Of a DNA stretch of 64,000 nt, positions 33,029 to 41,648 are shown one piece after another (positions within the stretch are counted from its first letter, which is position 1; every line of letters starts with the position of its first letter). Source of the DNA: Scatomorpha sp964367935 (GTDB lineage Bacteria > Bacillota > Clostridia > Oscillospirales > Oscillospiraceae); assembly GCA_964367935.1 (NCBI GenBank), contig CAYIYZ010000006.1, positions 67,684 to 131,683 of the forward strand. Direction: 5' to 3'. The notes under the pieces were generated by a model, which had not been told where the DNA came from, ran no database searches, and was given only the letters and a program-made list of their open reading frames with translations. The translations under genes and the position numbers were made by a program.

Positions 33029-33877
33029 TTATTTCTTCCCGAAATAAGCAATAGCATATGCTCCGGGGCCAACATGCGTACCTATAGTACTACCTATGCT
33101 CATTGCCTTTACATCCTTATCACCAAAAAGCTCCTTAGAGTTAGCCTCTAAATACGCTTCTATAGTTGCCGTAGAGTCTCCCGAAAATCCTGCCAGTATC
33201 GGCATGGATAAGTCCGCTCCACCGCTCTTTGTGACAAGCTCTGTCAAGACGCCAAAGCCCTGCTTTGCACCACGCGCCTTACCCACTGACTCAACTGCTC
33301 CGTCTACCACGCTTATTACCGGCTTTATGTTCAATAGACCGCCCGCTATCGCCGCTACCGCAGAAATGCGCCCGCCCTTTTTGAGGTACTCCAATGTATC
33401 CAAAACTGCGAATAGACGTATGTCTTTCTTAACGTCATTTAGTATGTCTGCTATCTCCTTAGCCGACTTACCCTCTTGCGCAAGCTGCATGCCATAGCGT
33501 ACAAGTAATTGCTCGCCTATACATGCATTTTCACTATCTACCAAAAATACGCAGTCCTCATAACCATCACGAGCTATGACAGCACTCTGAAATGTACCCG
33601 ATAGCTTAGAAGACAGTGCGACCACTACAGCCGTATCGCCCGCCTGCTTCACTGCCTCAAATGCATTCTCAAACGCCTGAGGACTTACCTGACTCGTGAA
33701 AGGGAACACCTTTGCATCTGCCAACTTCTTGTAGAACTCAGCATGAGTAATATCTATGCCATCAGCAAAACTGCCATCCTCAAAATTAATGCCTATGGGC
33801 AAAAACTCATGCCCACACGCTTTAGCCTCCTCGTAAGGGAAATCCGCCGCTGAATCAATAATAAACTTTACTGCCAT
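33029..33877 (-). CDS. DegV-family fatty-acid-binding protein
   Basis: A 282-residue DegV/FakB protein: VKFIIDSAADFPYEEAKACG, SSKLSGTFQSAVIA, and DTLEYLKKGGRISAVAAIAG. It should bind a fatty acid for phosphorylation by a kinase encoded elsewhere. It follows marR by 26 bases with a GAAAGGAAG site, so it is probably controlled by that repressor. It differs clearly in sequence from the DegV at 13910-14764. Confidence 0.9.
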   Translation of the reverse strand: MAVKFIIDSAADFPYEEAKACGHEFLPIGINFEDGSFADGIDITHAEFYKKLADAKVFPFTSQVSPQAFENAFEAVKQAGDTAVVVALSSKLSGTFQSAVIARDGYEDCVFLVDSENACIGEQLLVRYGMQLAQEGKSAKEIADILNDVKKDIRLFAVLDTLEYLKKGGRISAVAAIAGGLLNIKPVISVVDGAVESVGKARGAKQGFGVLTELVTKSGGADLSMPILAGFSGDSTATIEAYLEANSKELFGDKDVKAMSIGSTIGTHVGPGAYAIAYFGKK

Positions 33878-33902
33878 GTTATCTTCCTTTCAATAATACT
33901 GA

Positions 33903-34346
33903 TTAATATCCCGATAATTTCTTTAATTTCTGCTCTATCTGTGAAAGTGCCTCGTAAAATATGGCACGTTCCTCCTCCGAAAGACTATTGCCGGCAAACT
34001 CAACTATCTCCGACGCCTTTGCGTCTATATATTGCGAGCTCTCCTTGCCTTTTTCCGTCAAACGTATCGGCATCTTATAGCGACGCACTTCAGCCTCCAA
34101 AGGCTTCTCAACTAACCCTGCCTCAGTCAGCTCGGATATGGTGCGTGAAATCGCAGCCTTATCTTGATCACACAACACTGCAAGTTCTCCCGCACTAAGT
34201 CCCTCATCACTACGCCCTAAATAGTACACGCACATAGTATGTGCACCCTTAAGTCCCAACGACGCCATCTCATCACTCTTGAGTTTTTGCACCGAACGGT
34301 ATATACTGACTATATTGGCGATGAACATCTCAAATCTCGCAATCAT
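33903..34346 (-). CDS. MarR-family transcriptional regulator
   Basis: A 147-residue winged-helix regulator. The recognition region is LSAGELAVLCDQDKAAISRT ISELTEAGLV and the wing RRYKMPIRLTEKGKE. It is the first gene of a two-gene unit with degV. An 18-bp palindrome overlapping its -35 box (34401-34418) suggests it represses itself and degV; by analogy with FabT-like MarR proteins the ligand could be a lipid, but this is only a guess. Confidence 0.9.
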   Translation of the reverse strand: MIARFEMFIANIVSIYRSVQKLKSDEMASLGLKGAHTMCVYYLGRSDEGLSAGELAVLCDQDKAAISRTISELTEAGLVEKPLEAEVRRYKMPIRLTEKGKESSQYIDAKASEIVEFAGNSLSEEERAIFYEALSQIEQKLKKLSGY

Positions 34347-34386
34347 GCTTTACCCCCTTAACCTTATCTCTTTCAGGTGCTGACAC

Positions 34387-34415
34387 ATTATAACTCTTGT
34401 TTGTTGATGTGTCAA
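34387..34415 (-). promoter_or_regulatory. Consensus promoter of marR-degV
   Basis: On the minus strand TTGACA (34410-34415) and TATAAT (34387-34392) are exactly 17 bases apart, a perfect sigma-A promoter. The -35 box lies inside the operator. Confidence 0.85.
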
Positions 34416-34418
34416 CAA
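34401..34418. promoter_or_regulatory. Palindromic MarR operator
   Basis: TTGTTGATGTGTCAACAA is an inverted repeat with 7-base arms (TTGTTGA and TCAACAA). It covers the -35 box of the marR promoter, as expected for autorepression. Confidence 0.72.
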
Positions 34419-34518
34419 AATATTTTCCCGATCTACGTTTAAACGAAACTCTTTGCGGTAATATTCGTCCTATACGTATAGATTTACGCCATGCAATAAA
34501 TTATAAAGGAGATTTTCT

Positions 34519-34989
34519 ATGAAATCAAATAATATTCTTATTTTTATGCTCTGTACCTGTATTTTTTTCTTATCTGCCTGCGGTGATTCCGCGAATGAGC
34601 AGAAAGACCTCTCTTCTTTTTGGACTACTTTGTCCGAATCTCACGAAATGGCAGAACTTAGCGATGCCGACGATGCCATGATTTCCTCTGTATACCCCGG
34701 CTTAGAAGAAATCAATGCCGTGCAACGCATAGTTAAGCTGCCCAGCATATCTTTTGCCGTGAACGAGTATGTATTCATGGAATGCGCAAACGCCGAGGAT
34801 GCCGACAAAGCAGCCGCCATACTTCAAAAGCGCATAGACGATCAGGTCGCAGGTGCTGCCTTCTATCCTCAGAGCATAGAGGCTTGGCAGGCCGCTCAAG
34901 TTATCGTACATGGTAGTTATGTCGCTTTAATAGTATCCGCAGAATTTACCGAGCAAGATGCCGCAGCCTTTAACGCACTTTTCGAGTAG
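34519..34989 (+). CDS. DUF4358-like lipoprotein
   Basis: A 156-residue predicted lipoprotein. The signal peptide MKSNNILIFMLCTCIFFLSA ends in the lipobox LSAC. The body has the DUF4358 style: a YPGLEEINAV segment, EYVFMECANAEDADKAAAIL and a YPQSIEAWQAAQVIVHGSYV stretch. Function is unknown; it should be anchored on the outer face of the membrane. A AGGAG site precedes the ATG. Confidence 0.78.
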   Translation: MKSNNILIFMLCTCIFFLSACGDSANEQKDLSSFWTTLSESHEMAELSDADDAMISSVYPGLEEINAVQRIVKLPSISFAVNEYVFMECANAEDADKAAAILQKRIDDQVAGAAFYPQSIEAWQAAQVIVHGSYVALIVSAEFTEQDAAAFNALFE

Positions 34990-34994
34990 TTTAA

Positions 34995-35822
34995 TCAGCT
35001 TTTTAGCGCCGCTTCGTATAACAGGTTCTTCGAGTAACCTGTGTCCGAGGAGGCGCGTTTTGCTGCCTCTTTCAAGGAAAGTCCCTCAGCCCTATAGCCT
35101 TCTAATATTCTTAAAGCAGTTTCCATATCACAGCGCTCTTCTGCTTTTTTCTCAGCGCCTTCTATGACAAGCACAAACTCGCCTCTCGGCGGCGTATTCT
35201 CAAAGTGTAGTAAAGCCTCGGAAAAAGTCGTCCTAATGCACTCCTCATGCAGCTTCGTAAGCTCACGGCAAAGTGCTATGCGCCTGTTGCCGAAAGCCTC
35301 TAACATATCCTTCAAGCTGCGTTGCAACTTATGCGGTGCCTCATAAAACACCATTGTACGCTGTTCGTCCTTCAATTCCTCAAGATGCTCAAAGCGACTT
35401 TTCTTAGATGTGGATAGGAAACCCTCAAATGTAAATCTACCGCAAGGAAGGCCGGCTAAGGAAACCGCACTGACGACAGCACATGCGCCGGGTATCACCG
35501 TCACCTCAATTTCTGAATCTGCACATAATTTTACAAGCTCGGTGCCGGGGTCACTTATAGCAGGCATACCTGCATCTGTGACAAGTGCGCAGGTCTCACC
35601 TGCCAGTATTCGCTCCACTATCTTCCTGCCACTTTCTGATTTATTATGTTCGTAGTAACTCACAAGTGGCTTTTTAATGTCAAAGTAATTCAGAAGTTTT
35701 ATGCTCACCCTCGTATCTTCTGCAGCTATGAAGTCACATTCTTCAAGAGTTTTCACAGCTCTCGGTGACATATCACCGAGATTTCCTATAGGCGTCGCCA
35801 CAAGACAAAGTTTGCCGGACAT
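34995..35822 (-). CDS. rsmI: 16S rRNA (cytidine-1402-2'-O)-methyltransferase RsmI
   Basis: 275 residues. The enzyme methylates the ribose of C1402 in the ribosomal decoding centre. Family motifs: LVATPIGNLGDMSPRAVKTL, AAEDTRVSIKLLNYF, LVTDAGMPAISDPG and PCGRFTFEGFLS. The ATG at 35820-35822 is chosen because GGAGG lies 7 bases upstream; the ATG at 35828, which overlaps the trmN6 stop, is too close to that site. Confidence 0.95.
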   Translation of the reverse strand: MSGKLCLVATPIGNLGDMSPRAVKTLEECDFIAAEDTRVSIKLLNYFDIKKPLVSYYEHNKSESGRKIVERILAGETCALVTDAGMPAISDPGTELVKLCADSEIEVTVIPGACAVVSAVSLAGLPCGRFTFEGFLSTSKKSRFEHLEELKDEQRTMVFYEAPHKLQRSLKDMLEAFGNRRIALCRELTKLHEECIRTTFSEALLHFENTPPRGEFVLVIEGAEKKAEERCDMETALRILEGYRAEGLSLKEAAKRASSDTGYSKNLLYEAALKS

Positions 35823-35824
35823 CT

Positions 35825-36544
35825 TCATACCTCCAAATGATATATTCTTCGGTACTCCGCTGTGGGCGTACCGTCTTCATTTTCCAAAATCAGAAGAGGC
35901 TCCACCTTAACTGAGGGCTTAGCCCCACGCTTTGCCTCTATTAGCACTAAACGTGGAGCTGAATCCACCTTATGTGCCACTAACCTTAGCCTCTTAGGCT
36001 CCAAACCACACTTTGTCATAAGGTGCATACTCTCCGTCATGCGTTCAGAGCGTATTACCATATAAAAATATCCGCCCGTCTTACATAGATAGGCGGCACT
36101 TTCTATCAGTTCCGCAAGTGTAGCACTGCCCTCACTACGTGCCCGAGCACGAGCCTCATCAGGCGAAATCCTGCCGCTTTCTCTACTAAAATACGGCGGA
36201 TTACTGATTAGCATATCAAAATGGCCCGAGGGATAAAAAGTACGCAACTTACGCATGTCCGCATTAATAATACCCTCGGATAAATGCCCATTCTGTCTCA
36301 AATTTGCTATACAACACTCTACCGCTGCCGGCGATATGTCCGCCCCATGCACTTCAATATCTGCATTTTTACCTAGCAACAATAGTAGTAATATGCCGCC
36401 GCCACAGCCGAGATCCATAACGCGACGTACACCGGGCGTTTTGGCAAAATCAGCGAGTAAAACGGAGTCTGTTCCTATGGGAAATACCCCTTCAGCCCCT
36501 TTGTATACCGGGCCACCCTCGTATAATGAAAAATAATCGTTCAT
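35825..36544 (-). CDS. tRNA1(Val) adenine-N6 methyltransferase-like protein
   Basis: A 239-residue class I methyltransferase. The SAM-binding motif is VMDLGCGGGILLLLL and the N6-adenine catalytic motif is LISNPPYFSRESG, which places it in the TrmN6/YfiC group modifying A37 of tRNA-Val. It is upstream of rsmI on the same strand, a frequent Firmicute pairing. An AAAGAGG site precedes the ATG. Confidence 0.9.
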   Translation of the reverse strand: MNDYFSLYEGGPVYKGAEGVFPIGTDSVLLADFAKTPGVRRVMDLGCGGGILLLLLLGKNADIEVHGADISPAAVECCIANLRQNGHLSEGIINADMRKLRTFYPSGHFDMLISNPPYFSRESGRISPDEARARARSEGSATLAELIESAAYLCKTGGYFYMVIRSERMTESMHLMTKCGLEPKRLRLVAHKVDSAPRLVLIEAKRGAKPSVKVEPLLILENEDGTPTAEYRRIYHLEV

Positions 36545-36588
36545 GTATAACCTCTTTTTGATGAAAACCTGTTTTCCGCCAGACTAAT

Positions 36589-36619
36589 AAAAAAGCTTTG
36601 CCGACGGCAAAGCTTTTTT
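36589..36619 (-). terminator. Terminator of the small ferredoxin gene
   Basis: AAAAAAGCTTTGCC (36589-36602) pairs with GGCAAAGCTTTTTT (36606-36619), giving a T run on the minus strand. The bases just left of it (36546-36588) resemble the end of the 203-bp repeat element. Confidence 0.9.
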
Positions 36620-36634
36620 AAGACCCTCTGAGGT

Positions 36635-36805
36635 TTAGCCCTCAACAATAGCCTCTGTGGGACATGTGCCTGCACATGCACCGCAAGACACGCAAGCATC
36701 AGCGTTGATTACGTACCTGTCGTCACCCATAGAGATGGCTTCAGTGGGACATGCACCCTCGCAAGAACCGCAAGAGACGCAGTTTTCATTGATTGAATAT
36801 GCCAT
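36635..36805 (-). CDS. 2[4Fe-4S] ferredoxin
   Basis: A 56-residue ferredoxin, MAYSINENCVSCGSCEGACP with a second cluster CVSCGACAGTCP near the C-terminus. Eight cysteines in two CxxCxxCxxxCP motifs show a clostridial low-potential electron carrier. A CGGAGGTA site precedes the ATG. It has its own terminator and probably its own promoter. Confidence 0.96.
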   Translation of the reverse strand: MAYSINENCVSCGSCEGACPTEAISMGDDRYVINADACVSCGACAGTCPTEAIVEG

Positions 36806-37022
36806 AACGAATACCTCCGATATTTATTTGATCGAGCAAGCCCTATCCTCGTAATCTTATCATAGTGCACAAATAAAATCAATCATTTTTTACACTTTCA
36901 TTTTTTACATAAAATCGGTTTAATTGGATGATAGAGGGAAATAATAAATCGTGTCAGTCAGATGCAGGACACTTCCCCTTTTCACAAACAGCTACCATAA
37001 AAACTCGTTCGGAGGTAAAAAT

Positions 37023-39500
37023 ATGCGCAGTAATGTTAGATTTACAGACAAGGCAAGTTCGGCAATAATAAGAGCAAAGGAGGTTGCACGCGCCTTTAGA
37101 CATTCACATGTGGGTAGCGAACATCTCCTATTAGGCGTACTTGAAGAACGTGACGGCGCCGCCTCACACATGTTGGGTCTAAGTGATGTCGAAAGAAAAA
37201 ACATAGGCGATAAAATCGCTTTCGGCAAAAGACCGAGAGAAGGTTCTCAAGAGAGTGAAATTCCCTTCACGGTAAATGCACGAGTCGTCATAGATTATGC
37301 TAAAGGATGCGCCGAAAGCACCGGCAGAGGCATGGTGGGCACAGAGCATATTTTGAGAGGCATTTTAGTTACAAAAACATGTACCGCTCTCTCACTGCTA
37401 AAATCATCAGGTTGTGACACCGATGCCCTTAATAAACGTCTTGACATGCTGTTCGGCAGTCACGATTTCGAACAAAAGCCCGGTCAAAGCACCACCGGTT
37501 CGCCTTTCAAGGCACCCTCACGCAGATCCGAGACACGTATATTGGATCTATACAGCAGAGACTTGACCGAGATGGCATCCATGGGAAAAATGGACGCCGT
37601 CATAGGACGTGACGATGAGATCTCTCGTGTGATACAAATATTAACACGCAGAACGAAGAATAACCCCGTCTTGGTAGGAGAGCCCGGTGTAGGCAAAACC
37701 GCTATAGCCGAGGGATTAGCTCAGCGTGTAGTAGCCGGCGCTGTCCCAGACCTTCTCAAAAACAGGCGCGTCGTCACCTTGGATATAGCTTCCATGCTTG
37801 CCGGCACGAAGTACCGTGGAGACTTTGAAGACAGAGTCAAAAATGTCCTGCGCGAAATACACAGAGCAGGAGACGTTATTGTTTTTATTGACGAGCTGCA
37901 CACCATAGTCGGTGCAGGCTCTGCCGAGGGCGCTATAGACGCCTCTAATATACTAAAGCCTGCCTTGGGGCGAGGTGAATTGCAACTTGTCGGTGCCACT
38001 ACTACAGACGAATACAAACGCCATATAGAAAAAGACTCAGCCTTAGAACGGAGATTTCAGCCCGTCAAAGTCGAGGAACCCAGTGAAGCCAGCTGCATAG
38101 AGATGCTCATAAGCCTGCGCAAAGCCTTAGAGACACACCACAAAGTACGGCTATCTGATGCAGCTCTGCAAGCTGCGGTGAAAATGTCCGTACGTTATAT
38201 AGGCGATAGATATCTCCCCGACAAGGCGATAGATCTTTTAGACGAGGCCGCCTCACGTGTCCACCTCAAAGACTACTGCGCACCTATGGAGCTCTCTAAA
38301 CTTGAAAGAGAGCTTGTGGAGCTGTCTTTACGCCGTGATGCCGCCCTGCGTGCAGGCAAAAGCTCACTCGCCGATGAGCTTTATACGGAAGAAAAAGAAA
38401 AACGTAAAAAACTTCAAAGCATAAGAAGCGATCGCTTACCTGCAAATCTACGTGAAGTCAGCGCTCAAGATGTAGCTGAGGTAGTATCAAACTGGACAGG
38501 CATAGTGCTCTCGACCGTAACCGAATCTGAGAGCCGTAGGTTGCTGCACATGGAAGATGTCTTACACCGCCGTGTAGTGGGTCAGGACGAGGCTGTAACC
38601 GCTGTAGCACGTGCCATACGGCGAGGTAGGGTCGGATTGTCAGATCCAAAACGCCCCATAGGCAGTATGCTTTTCTTAGGCCCTACAGGTGTAGGTAAAA
38701 CTGAGCTATGTCGTGCTCTTGCCGAAGCTGTATTCGGTGACGAAAACGCTATCATCCGCTTTGATATGTCTGAGTATATGGAAAAGCACGCTGTTTCAAA
38801 ACTGATAGGCTCACCACCGGGTTACGTCGGATACAACGAGGGCGGTCAGCTTACCGACAGAGTAAGGCGCAAGCCATGGTCGGTAGTACTCTTTGACGAA
38901 ATTGAAAAAGCGCATGAGGACGTTTGGAGCTTGCTACTGCAAATTATGGAGGACGGTAGGTTAACAGACTCCACAGGGCGTGTCACAAGCTTTAGAAACG
39001 CGATAGTGGTCATGACCTCAAATGTGGGTGCAACTTCAATAACGGCCGAACGTCCCTCCCTCGGTTTTTGTGCCGTAGAAGCTGATTCTCACATAAGGGT
39101 GAAAAACTCTGTTATGGCGGAGCTGAAAAAGACATTCAGGCCTGAGTTTTTAAACAGATTGGACGAGACTATAGTTTTCAAGAGACTCAGCTTAGATGAT
39201 GTTAAGAAAATAGCTGTCAGACTTGTTGACGCTGTACGTGAGCGCATGCTTAGCCTAGGCATAGAATTAGATGTCACAGAACGAGCTTTGATTAAGCTCT
39301 GCGAGGAGGGTTTCGATTCCGGCTATGGTGCACGTCCGCTCAGAAGACTACTGCGTCTGCGCATAGAAGACCCTGCCGCCATGCTTATTTTAACCGGCGC
39401 CCTCAGTTCGGGAAATCGTGCTATCTTGGATTTAGATGACAGTGCCGAGGGTGGTGTATCTCTAAGCTCAGTGAAGGATTTTATCCCGAGTGAAGTGTAG
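37023..39500 (+). CDS. clpC: Clp protease ATP-binding subunit ClpC
   Basis: 825 residues from the ATG at 37023, which has a CGGAGG site. It is a Hsp100 unfoldase that feeds substrates to ClpP. Order: Clp N-domain (residues 1-145, two repeats), AAA1 with Walker A GEPGVGKTAIAEG and Walker B VIVFIDELHT, a UVR-like middle segment (LERELVELSLRRDAALRAGK), AAA2 with Walker A GPTGVGKTELCRA and Walker B VVLFDEIEKAH, and the ClpB-D2 C-domain (GYGARPLRRLL). No ctsR-mcsAB genes are adjacent. Its 3' end overlaps the convergent spoIID gene by 20 bases. Confidence 0.95.
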   Translation: MRSNVRFTDKASSAIIRAKEVARAFRHSHVGSEHLLLGVLEERDGAASHMLGLSDVERKNIGDKIAFGKRPREGSQESEIPFTVNARVVIDYAKGCAESTGRGMVGTEHILRGILVTKTCTALSLLKSSGCDTDALNKRLDMLFGSHDFEQKPGQSTTGSPFKAPSRRSETRILDLYSRDLTEMASMGKMDAVIGRDDEISRVIQILTRRTKNNPVLVGEPGVGKTAIAEGLAQRVVAGAVPDLLKNRRVVTLDIASMLAGTKYRGDFEDRVKNVLREIHRAGDVIVFIDELHTIVGAGSAEGAIDASNILKPALGRGELQLVGATTTDEYKRHIEKDSALERRFQPVKVEEPSEASCIEMLISLRKALETHHKVRLSDAALQAAVKMSVRYIGDRYLPDKAIDLLDEAASRVHLKDYCAPMELSKLERELVELSLRRDAALRAGKSSLADELYTEEKEKRKKLQSIRSDRLPANLREVSAQDVAEVVSNWTGIVLSTVTESESRRLLHMEDVLHRRVVGQDEAVTAVARAIRRGRVGLSDPKRPIGSMLFLGPTGVGKTELCRALAEAVFGDENAIIRFDMSEYMEKHAVSKLIGSPPGYVGYNEGGQLTDRVRRKPWSVVLFDEIEKAHEDVWSLLLQIMEDGRLTDSTGRVTSFRNAIVVMTSNVGATSITAERPSLGFCAVEADSHIRVKNSVMAELKKTFRPEFLNRLDETIVFKRLSLDDVKKIAVRLVDAVRERMLSLGIELDVTERALIKLCEEGFDSGYGARPLRRLLRLRIEDPAAMLILTGALSSGNRAILDLDDSAEGGVSLSSVKDFIPSEV

Positions 39501-40479
39501 TGCCGGGATAATAGTGAGCGAGTATCTCTGTGTATTCGTACCCCTCGTTTGCCAAGATATTCGCACCATACTGGCTCATACCCACTCCATGCCCATAGCC
39601 TATCACGGAAAATAAAAAAACGCCCTCCGAATATTCAAGCGTGAAGTAGGTCGAGCGCAGCTCGAACAGCTCACGAAGTTCAAGCCCACTTAACTCCACG
39701 CCACCTATCACTATGCTCGCCACACGATAGCTATCGTCTCGCATCACTTCTCCCACCCATGTGTCAGGCGTATAGCTGAGATCGCATCCGTAAGGAGCGA
39801 GTATTTCCGCAAAGTCCGTAACCGTCAATTTGACACTGCTCTCAAAGTTAGGTACCAAAGACGACGTCTCCGGCGTCTCCACACTCTGCAAGTATGGCAC
39901 ATCGTTCCAAATAGAGGCGGCACTCGCCGTATTCCCCGCCGAAGACGAGTGAAACACCGCCTCTATTACTTCACCTTCATAGTAGAGAACCTCGCCACTC
40001 GTTTCTTCCACACTATGATCCACTATCGACTTATTCTCTATAAACGAGGATGTCCAACGCGTATTCAGCTCCTCGTTCGTCAAATGAGCCTTGCAACAGT
40101 CAGGGTCATCACAGACATCTGCTTCCGGATGATTCGGATTTTCTTTTTCTACACGATTTAATATGTATGTCCGCGCCGCTACCGCCTGAGCCTTTAAGGC
40201 CTCCATATCAAAAGAGACCGGCATCTCTGCCGCCACCACACCCGGTAGCCACTCCGCCATGGTTGTCTCCGATATTATGCCATCACTCAAGACCGTAAAT
40301 GTAATTTCATCATCTAAGCCGTAGTTAACCGGCTCTGTTAGTGTCAGAGAAGTTGGCAAAGCCTCCGTGCTCGGCGCACTTGTCGGCATGGGACTCTGGG
40401 GCGTAGAAGCGAGCACCGTAATGCACAGAGCAACTACGATAGATAACAGTGATAAAATAATTGATGTTTTCATATTCAC
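39481..40479 (-). CDS. spoIID: SpoIID/LytB-domain protein, probable stage II sporulation protein D
   Basis: 332 residues with an N-terminal membrane anchor (SIILSLLSIVVALCITVLA) and a proline/threonine-rich linker. The SpoIID domain shows LPGVVAAEMPVSFDMEALKA QAVAARTY, HSSSAGNTASA and GYGHGVGMSQYGA. SpoIID is a lytic transglycosylase that trims glycan strands during engulfment; the catalytic glutamate corresponds to the one in AAEMP. Two extra acidic/cysteine residues occur (DVCDDPDCCKAH). Whether this is the true spoIID or a paralogue cannot be decided here. Its end overlaps that of clpC. Confidence 0.9.
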   Translation of the reverse strand: MNMKTSIILSLLSIVVALCITVLASTPQSPMPTSAPSTEALPTSLTLTEPVNYGLDDEITFTVLSDGIISETTMAEWLPGVVAAEMPVSFDMEALKAQAVAARTYILNRVEKENPNHPEADVCDDPDCCKAHLTNEELNTRWTSSFIENKSIVDHSVEETSGEVLYYEGEVIEAVFHSSSAGNTASAASIWNDVPYLQSVETPETSSLVPNFESSVKLTVTDFAEILAPYGCDLSYTPDTWVGEVMRDDSYRVASIVIGGVELSGLELRELFELRSTYFTLEYSEGVFLFSVIGYGHGVGMSQYGANILANEGYEYTEILAHYYPGTTLHSG

Positions 40480-40637
40480 TCCTTAATTCTCTAAATACAG
40501 ACCATTGACTTAATGGCATAAAAGGTATAAAATAGCAAGATATTGAGTATCCGATGCATTTAGCATATTGTATATAAGCGGAACGTGCGGGCATCGGACA
40601 TGCTACTTTTAAATCTTATTAGGACGGTTGTTATAAT

Positions 40638-41573
40638 ATGCAGAAAAATGCTTTGGTTAGTCTGTGTATCACCGGCGTATTCGGTGCCTTCGGTGCCTTT
40701 TTTAGGTGGATACAAAACTTAACCGCATATGAAATTAGCACGGGGCTCTATTCCTCCGGCAACATCTGGGGAATAGCGATCATCGCTCTGGGCATACTCT
40801 TTTGCACAGTACAGGCGGTGCGCTCTTACATGTTTAGGAGCGAGAAGCTCTGCCTTCCCAACGACACTCACGAAGTGTACGGTGCAAAAAACCTTGTATT
40901 TCGCTATACTTACAGAATATTTGCGCTTCTCTTGGCTATAGGCGCTCTCATAGTCCTTTTAACTCCGCAATACGGAGTCTTTGCAAACTCGGATAGATTG
41001 CTTGGCATTTTGGGTCTCGGTGCAGCCTTGGGCTTCTTTGTCTTGATGTACTCTGCTGATAAGCGCCGTACTGCCGGCCCCGACGCTTTCGGCTGTGTGC
41101 TTATGGTCATATTCTACGGATATTGGCTCGTGGCAAGCTACAGAGAGAACACCGCCACTCCCACAATTTGGGCTTACTCCGCCGAGATAGTTGCTCTCGC
41201 CGCCTCACTGCTTGCCGTCTACTACGTCGCAGGTGTGCCGTTTACGAAGCCCGCTCCCTACCTCACACCTTTCTTTACTCAGCTCTCCGCACTCCTATGC
41301 CTCGTTACTTTGCCGGATGAGAGAGCGATGGGCAAGCAAATTATGATAATGGCGACCGCTTCAATCATGCTACTATTTTCTTGGCAGACCATATCCGCTT
41401 TACGAGTTAGGAAAGACGATGAGGATAATGTAGAAGCGCCTGAAGCTGTACATGTGCCCTCTGTTGACCCTTATATGGTGTGGGAACTTGAGGATGAACC
41501 TGAGCAGTCTGAAGAAGATGCCGTTCTCTACGACGACGATCTTTTCTCCGAGGACGACAAGCCCGAAGACTAA
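40638..41573 (+). CDS. Membrane protein of unknown function, acidic tail
   Basis: 311 residues with about seven hydrophobic segments (for example GVFGAFGAFFRWI, IWGIAIIALGILFCTVQAV, RIFALLLAIGALIVLL and MIMATASIMLLFSWQTI) and an acidic C-terminal tail rich in D and E (EDAVLYDDDLFSEDD). I do not recognise the family. No ribosome binding site better than GGACGGTT is visible, though the reading frame is clearly coding. It ends before a bidirectional terminator shared with gpr. Confidence 0.75.
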   Translation: MQKNALVSLCITGVFGAFGAFFRWIQNLTAYEISTGLYSSGNIWGIAIIALGILFCTVQAVRSYMFRSEKLCLPNDTHEVYGAKNLVFRYTYRIFALLLAIGALIVLLTPQYGVFANSDRLLGILGLGAALGFFVLMYSADKRRTAGPDAFGCVLMVIFYGYWLVASYRENTATPTIWAYSAEIVALAASLLAVYYVAGVPFTKPAPYLTPFFTQLSALLCLVTLPDERAMGKQIMIMATASIMLLFSWQTISALRVRKDDEDNVEAPEAVHVPSVDPYMVWELEDEPEQSEEDAVLYDDDLFSEDDKPED

Positions 41574-41594
41574 ATATTAAGCAAACATTTTATT

Positions 41595-41630
41595 AAGGTG
41601 CCCTCGCATTGTGAGCGAGGGCACCTTTTA
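41595..41630. terminator. Bidirectional terminator between the membrane protein gene and gpr
   Basis: AAGGTGCCCTCGC (41595-41607) pairs with GCGAGGGCACCTT (41615-41627), followed by T on the plus strand. Confidence 0.9.
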
Positions 41631-41648
41631 ACTATCTTCCTGCCTCAA

